Shown here: positions 59,861 to 64,000 of the stretch, piece after piece
Position numbering within the stretch: position 1 is the stretch's first letter
Layout of the letters: every line of letters begins with the position of its first letter
DNA from: Bin95 sp965220855
Lineage (GTDB): Bacteria > Pseudomonadota > Alphaproteobacteria > Bin95
Length of the DNA stretch: 64,000 nt
Assembly: GCA_965220855.1 (NCBI GenBank)
Contig: CBDCQY010000002.1
Coordinates: 186,001 to 250,000 of the forward strand
Direction of reading: 5' to 3'
Made by a program: the position numbers and the translations under genes
The notes under the pieces: model-generated
The model's input: the letters and a program-made list of their open reading frames with translations, nothing else
The model's database searches: none
Told to the model about the DNA's origin: nothing

Positions 59861-60340
59861 ATGAAATATCCCATGAGGACTGCGGTCGCGGCGGCGGTCG
59901 CCATCGGCTGGGTCGCGACGGTTGCGGCCGAAGGCGTCCTGCCGAAGGACGCGGTCTATGTCGAGGGCGCCATTGCGGTCTCGCTCAGCGGCAAGGCGGG
60001 CGATCCCGAAGCCGGCGCGAAGATCATGAACAAGGGGGCCGGCAATTGCATCGCCTGCCACCAGGTCTCGGCGCTCGGCCACCTGCCGTTCCACGGCGAG
60101 ATCGGCCCGACGCTGGACGGGGTGGCCGACCGCTGGACCGAGGCCGAGATCCGCGGCATCGTCGCCGACGCCAAGATGACCTTCGAGGAGTCGATGATGC
60201 CCTCCTTCTACAAGACCGAGGGCTTCATCCGCATCGGCAAGGCCTTCACCGGCAAGCCGCTCGAGGGCGAGGTGTCGCCGCTGCTGTCGGCGCAGGAGAT
60301 CGAGGATGTCGTCGCCTATCTGATGACGCTCAAGGAATAG
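59861..60340 (+). CDS. soxX: sulfur-oxidising c-type cytochrome SoxX
   Basis: 159 residues from ATG 59861; the ATG at 59834 would displace the signal. Signal peptide ends near VAAEG. Mono-heme: CIACH at 63-67, with axial Met likely in ESMMPSFYKTEGF. SoxAX oxidatively attaches thiosulfate to SoxY. An N-terminal KDAVYVEGAIAVSLSGKAGDPEAG and C-terminal LSAQEIEDVVAYLMTLK are typical. Confidence 0.93.
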   Translation: MKYPMRTAVAAAVAIGWVATVAAEGVLPKDAVYVEGAIAVSLSGKAGDPEAGAKIMNKGAGNCIACHQVSALGHLPFHGEIGPTLDGVADRWTEAEIRGIVADAKMTFEESMMPSFYKTEGFIRIGKAFTGKPLEGEVSPLLSAQEIEDVVAYLMTLKE

Positions 60341-60369
60341 CCGGAACCCGGGCGAGAGTGAGGTAAGCC

Positions 60370-60795
60370 ATGGAACTGACAAGACGGAGCGCGCTGCTGC
60401 TCGGTTCGGGCGCGGTGCTGGCGGCAGGCTTCGGAGCCATGCCCGCCTGGGCCGCCACGACGGCCGACGAGGCGATCGCGGCGCTGACCGGCGGCGCGCC
60501 GCTCGGCGAAGGGGCGGTCTCGCTGACCGCGCCCGAAATCGCCGAAAACGGCAACACCGTGCCGATCGGCGTCTCCGCGCCGGGCGCTGAAGAGGTGACC
60601 CTCTTTGCGGACGGCAATCCGGTGCCGAATGTGGCGACATTCCGCTTCGGGCCGCTCAATGCGTCCCGCTCGGCGTCCACCCGCATTCGCCTGGCCAAGA
60701 CGCAGAACGTCATCGCGATCGCCAAAATGGAGGACGGCTCCTTCCAGAAGGCCGGGGCCGCGATCAAGGTGACCATCGGCGGCTGCGGCGGCTGA
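60370..60795 (+). CDS. soxY: sulfur carrier protein SoxY
   Basis: 141 residues. Twin-arginine signal ELTRRSALLLGSG, cleaved near WAAT. The C-terminus IGGCGG is the swinging arm whose Cys carries the sulfur intermediates through the Sox cycle. It is exported as a heterodimer with SoxZ, which has no signal of its own. 22 bases separate soxY from soxZ. Confidence 0.95.
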   Translation: MELTRRSALLLGSGAVLAAGFGAMPAWAATTADEAIAALTGGAPLGEGAVSLTAPEIAENGNTVPIGVSAPGAEEVTLFADGNPVPNVATFRFGPLNASRSASTRIRLAKTQNVIAIAKMEDGSFQKAGAAIKVTIGGCGG

Positions 60796-60817
60796 GAGCT
60801 GAAGGGAGGCGACAGAC

Positions 60818-61147
60818 ATGGCCAAAGGTGTGAAGCCCCGCGTCAAGGTGCCGAAGAAGGCTGCGGCCGGGGATACCATCACGATCAAGACGCTGATCAG
60901 CCACAAGATGGAAAGCGGCCAGCGCAAGGACAAGCAGGGGAACCCCATTCCCCGCTCGATCATCAACCGCTTCGTGGCGGAGTTCAACGGCCGGAATGTG
61001 ATCGACGTGGCCATGGAGCCGGCGATCTCCACCAACCCCTATTTCCAGTTCGACGCCGTCGTCCCGGAATCGGGCGAGTTCAAATTCACCTGGTATGACG
61101 ACGACGGCTCCGTTTACGAAAAGACCGCATCGATAAAGGTCGGCTGA
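60818..61147 (+). CDS. soxZ: SoxYZ complex subunit SoxZ
   Basis: 109-residue immunoglobulin-like partner of SoxY that rides through the Tat pathway with it. KGVKPRVKVPKKAAAGDTITIKTLISHKMESGQRKDKQGNPIPR and FQFDAVVPESGEFKFTWYDDDG are characteristic. It has no signal and no cysteines, as expected. Confidence 0.95.
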   Translation: MAKGVKPRVKVPKKAAAGDTITIKTLISHKMESGQRKDKQGNPIPRSIINRFVAEFNGRNVIDVAMEPAISTNPYFQFDAVVPESGEFKFTWYDDDGSVYEKTASIKVG

Positions 61148-61175
61148 CGGCGCCCGCGCCTTCAGGGAGGAAAAT

Positions 61176-62039
61176 GTGAAAGCTGCGCGCAATCTGTCCG
61201 CCGCACTCGGCCTGGTCGCCGCATCGGCCATCGGCGCCTCGGTTCTCGCCGGCCCCGGCCCGGACGAGGACAAGCTGGTGGTGAACGGCGAGATCGAAAT
61301 GGTGACCGATGCGCCGGCGCCTGCGCATCTGGAGAATCTGGATCGGATCTATTCCGGCTGGCGGTTCCGCACCGACGAGACCCAGGCGGTGCAGATGGAC
61401 GATTTCGACAATCCCGCCATGATCTTCGTCGAGAAGGCCGCCGAGATCTGGGAGATGGTTCACGGCACCGAGGGCAAGTCCTGCTCCTCCTGCCATGAGG
61501 CGGTCGAGACCATGGCCGGCGTAAAGGCGGTCTATCCGAAATGGATCGAGGCGGCCGGCAAGGTGCGCAGCCTGGAAGAGCGGATCAACGAGTGCCGCAG
61601 CGAGCGCATGGGCGCGGAGCCGTGGAAATACGCCGGCGGCGACATGACCGACATGGTCGCGCTGCTGGCCTCGGTCTCGCGCGGCATGCCCGTCAATGTC
61701 GCCATCGACGGGCCGGCGGAAGCCACCTGGAAGCGCGGCAAGGAGATCTACTACACCCGCTTCGGCCAGCTGGAGCTGTCCTGCGCCAATTGCCACGAGG
61801 AGAATAACGGCAACATGATGCGCGCCGACCATCTGAGCCAAGGGCAGATCAACGGCTTCCCGACCTACCGGCTGAAGAACACCAAGGTGAACGCCGTGCA
61901 TTCCCGCTTCAAGGGCTGCATCCGCGACACCCGCGCCCACACCTTCCAGCCGGGCTCGCCGGAATTCATCGCGCTCGAACTCTATGTCGCCTCGCGCGGC
62001 AACGGGCTGAGCGTCGAAGGGCCGTCGGTGCGCAACTGA
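61176..62039 (+). CDS. soxA: diheme cytochrome c SoxA
   Basis: 287 residues from GTG 61176, following AGGGAGGA; the overlapping ATG at 61174 reads directly into TGA. Signal peptide about 1-26. Two heme sites, CSSCH at 103-107 and CANCH at 203-207, so it is the diheme type. Active-site Cys248 lies in RFKGCIRDTRAHTF, the persulfide ligand that conjugates thiosulfate to SoxY. A strong hairpin follows. Confidence 0.95.
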   Translation: MKAARNLSAALGLVAASAIGASVLAGPGPDEDKLVVNGEIEMVTDAPAPAHLENLDRIYSGWRFRTDETQAVQMDDFDNPAMIFVEKAAEIWEMVHGTEGKSCSSCHEAVETMAGVKAVYPKWIEAAGKVRSLEERINECRSERMGAEPWKYAGGDMTDMVALLASVSRGMPVNVAIDGPAEATWKRGKEIYYTRFGQLELSCANCHEENNGNMMRADHLSQGQINGFPTYRLKNTKVNAVHSRFKGCIRDTRAHTFQPGSPEFIALELYVASRGNGLSVEGPSVRN

Positions 62040-62045
62040 TCCGGC

Positions 62046-62080
62046 CGAACGCCCCGCAGCAACGGCCTGCGGGGCGTTCG
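62046..62080 (+). terminator. strong hairpin between soxA and soxB
   Basis: CGAACGCCCCGCAG (62046-62059) pairs perfectly with CTGCGGGGCGTTCG (62067-62080), a 14-bp stem with a 7-base loop, followed by CCGTTTC. There are few Ts, so it may act as a partial terminator or an mRNA-stability element setting soxXYZA above soxBC. Confidence 0.6.
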
Positions 62081-62130
62081 CCGTTTCGGGGCCGGGGACA
62101 GTGGGCGATGTGCAGGGGAGCCGGGCGGCG

Positions 62131-63828
62131 ATGATCTCCCGACGCGATTTCCTCCAGGTCGGCATGGCGGCCTCGGCGCTGCTCGGGGCTTCGGCCTTCG
62201 GCGGCTGGGCGCGCCTCGCGGCCCACCAGCGGCTGACGCAGGACCAGCTGCTGGACTTCGACACCTTCGGCAATGTCACGCTGATTCATGTCACCGACAT
62301 TCACGGCCAGCTGAAGCCGGTCTATTTCCGCGAGCCGTCGGTCAATCTGGGCGTCGGGGCCAATCGGGGCGCGGTTCCGCATGTCACCGGCGCCGCCTTT
62401 CGCCGGCTCTACGGCATCGCGGACGGCAGCCCGGCGCATTATGCGCTGAGCGCGGACGATTTCTCCGCGCTCGCCCGCGAATATGGGCGCGTCGGCGGGC
62501 TGGACCGGGTGGCGACCGTCGTGAACGCGATCCGCGCCGACCGCCCGGACGCGCTGCTGCTGGACGGCGGCGACACCTGGCACGGCTCCTACAGCTGCTA
62601 TCACACCGCCGGGCAGGACATGGTGAACGCCATGAACGCCCTCAAGCCGGACGCCATGACCTTCCACTGGGAGTTCACGCTCGGCTCCGAGCGGGTGCGC
62701 GAGCTGGTCGAGAGCCTGCCCTTCGCCGCGCTCGGGCAGAATATCTTCGACGCCGAATGGGACGAGCCGGCCGAGAGCTTCCCGCCCTACACGGTCTTCG
62801 AGCGCGGCGGGGCGCGCATCGCGGTCATCGGCCAGGCCTTCCCCTACATGCCGATCGCCAATCCGCGCTGGATGTTCCCGGAATACTCCTTCGGCATTCG
62901 CGACGAGCGGATGCAGGAGATGGTCGATGAGGTGCGCGCGGCCGGGGCCGACTGCGTGGTGCTGCTGTCGCATAACGGCTTCGACGTGGACAAGAAGATG
63001 GCGGGCATCGTCACCGGCATCGATGTCATCCTTTCCGGCCACACCCATGACGCGCTGCCGGAGCCGGCGCTGGTCGGCTCGACGGTCATCGCGCCGTCGG
63101 GCTCGAACGGCAAGTTCGTCACCCGCCTCGATCTCGATGTCGGCGACGGGCGCATGAAGGGCTATCGCCACCGGCTGATCCCGGTGTTCGCCGATGTCAT
63201 CCGGCCGGACCCCGAGATGACGCGGCTGATCGACCGGGAGCGCGCGCCCTTCCTCGACGCCATGCGCGAGACCATCGGGCGGACGGACTCACTGCTCTAC
63301 CGGCGCGGCAATTTCAACGGCACCTGGGACGACCTGATCTGCGACGCGCTGATTTCCGAGCGCGACGCCGAGATCGCGCTGTCGCCGGGGGTGCGCTGGG
63401 GGCCGTCGCTGCTGCCCGGCCAGGAGATTACGCGCGAGGATATCTGGAGCGTGACCTCCATGACCTATGGCGCGGCCTACCGCACGGAGATGACCGGCGC
63501 GTTCCTCAAGGAGGTGCTGGAGGATGTGGCGGACAATATCTTCAACCCAGACCCCTACTATCAGCAGGGCGGCGACATGGTGCGCACCGGCGGCCTCGGC
63601 TACCGGGTGGAGATCGCCAGACCGCAGGGCCAGCGGATCGGGGCGCTCCGGCTGCTCCGCACCGGCGAGCCGATCGAGCCGGACCGCTCCTATGTCGTCG
63701 CGGGCTGGGCGTCCGTCAACGAGGACACGGAGGGGCCGCAGATCTGGGATGTGGTCGAGTCCCATATCCGCAAGCTCGGAACCGTGACCGTCGCCCCGAA
63801 CGAGTCTGTCGAGGTCATCGCCGGCTAG
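62131..63828 (+). CDS. soxB: thiosulfohydrolase SoxB
   Basis: 565-residue dimanganese hydrolase that releases sulfate from SoxY-bound sulfonate. Tat signal MISRRDFLQVGMAAS. Metallophosphatase motifs: HVTDIHGQLKPVYFREPS, LLDGGDTWHGS, LSHNGFDVDKK, LSGHTHDALPEP. The DGGDTWHGS and NFNGTWDDLI segments are SoxB-specific, distinguishing it from 5'-nucleotidases. ATG 62131 is preceded by CAGGGGAGCC. Length normal. Confidence 0.95.
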   Translation: MISRRDFLQVGMAASALLGASAFGGWARLAAHQRLTQDQLLDFDTFGNVTLIHVTDIHGQLKPVYFREPSVNLGVGANRGAVPHVTGAAFRRLYGIADGSPAHYALSADDFSALAREYGRVGGLDRVATVVNAIRADRPDALLLDGGDTWHGSYSCYHTAGQDMVNAMNALKPDAMTFHWEFTLGSERVRELVESLPFAALGQNIFDAEWDEPAESFPPYTVFERGGARIAVIGQAFPYMPIANPRWMFPEYSFGIRDERMQEMVDEVRAAGADCVVLLSHNGFDVDKKMAGIVTGIDVILSGHTHDALPEPALVGSTVIAPSGSNGKFVTRLDLDVGDGRMKGYRHRLIPVFADVIRPDPEMTRLIDRERAPFLDAMRETIGRTDSLLYRRGNFNGTWDDLICDALISERDAEIALSPGVRWGPSLLPGQEITREDIWSVTSMTYGAAYRTEMTGAFLKEVLEDVADNIFNPDPYYQQGGDMVRTGGLGYRVEIARPQGQRIGALRLLRTGEPIEPDRSYVVAGWASVNEDTEGPQIWDVVESHIRKLGTVTVAPNESVEVIAG

Positions 63829-63854
63829 CCCGGCGCCCGAACCGGAGATACGCC

Positions 63855-64000
63855 ATGGCCATTCGGACCACGCGCCGCAGCCTGCTGAAGACCGGCGTCG
63901 CCGCCGGCGTCGGCGCCGTCTCGGCGGCGGCTGGCGCCCGCGCCGCCGGCGCTCCCGCCGCGCCCGACCCGCTGATTACCGAAGTGCAGGACTGGGCCTC
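63855..64000 (+). CDS. soxC: sulfane dehydrogenase SoxC, N-terminus (runs off window)
   Basis: The first 48 codons only. Twin-arginine signal IRTTRRSLLKTGVAAGVGAVS, then PAAPDPLITEVQDWAS, which matches the start of mature SoxC, a molybdenum sulfane dehydrogenase of the sulfite oxidase family. With SoxD (beyond the window) it oxidises the remaining sulfane sulfur, so the host probably converts thiosulfate fully to sulfate without sulfur globules. 26 bases after soxB. Confidence 0.85.
   Translation, partial: MAIRTTRRSLLKTGVAAGVGAVSAAAGARAAGAPAAPDPLITEVQDWA

Overview
The window is a very GC-rich chromosomal segment from a Gram-negative bacterium, most likely an alphaproteobacterium. The evidence is the set of core genes and their order: fabD divergent from rpsF-rpsR-DUF2232-rplI, a DUF1491 gene, ubiE-ubiB, glmS-glmU divergent from gph, rlmE, lptD and lpxD. 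A Rhodospirillales-like lineage is plausible but is inference only. Coding is dense on both strands with many 1-14 base overlaps.

Layout. 1-3.3 kb: tail of an enoyl-CoA hydratase, a fused F420-cofactor FO synthase (fbiC type) and a tandem pair of tiny membrane/coiled-coil proteins. 3.3-10.5 kb: DUF1491, a TauD-like dioxygenase, fabD, the ribosomal protein cluster, a cyclopropane fatty acid synthase, a PaaI thioesterase and an alpha/beta hydrolase. 10.6-19.9 kb: an accessory region with five members of an unrecognised family of secreted proteins carrying 12 cysteines, interleaved with peptide-ABC transporter genes, a lipoprotein and one uncharacterised gene (17845-18456) that also survives as 3' remnants. 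20-37 kb: SDR, amidinotransferase, lptD-ggt, CoA transferase, aminopeptidase P, ubiE-ubiB, a PhyH oxygenase, an SMP-30 lactonase-like protein, a molybdopterin oxidoreductase coupled to lpxD, and an aminoglycoside-phosphotransferase-like kinase. 37.4-38 kb: a HigBA toxin-antitoxin pair. 38-48 kb: MFS exporter, glmS, glmU, gph, a crotonase, uvrA and a MaoC-like protein. 48.2-49.5 kb: a strikingly AT-rich insert with a PD-(D/E)XK-like nuclease that appears frameshifted. 49.5-57.3 kb: acyl-CoA dehydrogenase, tRNA-Gln(CUG), two more toxin-antitoxin pairs, an outer-membrane barrel remnant, ppx/gppA-rlmE, guaB and a GNAT acetyltransferase. 57.3-64 kb: a sixth 12-cysteine protein and a thiosulfate-oxidising Sox cluster (soxS divergent from soxV-W-X-Y-Z-A-B-C; soxC runs off the end).

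How it fits together. The Sox genes encode a periplasmic thiosulfate oxidation system with its reductant supply (SoxS, SoxV, SoxW). glmS/glmU, lpxD and lptD serve envelope synthesis. Several CoA enzymes point to fatty-acid or carbon catabolism. The most unusual feature is the six-member 12-cysteine secreted family. Four copies lie in tandem on the minus strand and share a promoter-like block 55-80 bp upstream of the start. The reading frames show signal peptides of host-like composition joined to mature regions of visibly lower GC, one copy is broken by an in-frame TGA, and the tandem units include decayed copies of the neighbouring gene. No function is known to me for this family.

No computation was run. 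Composition statements are by eye, and family assignments are from motif recognition.
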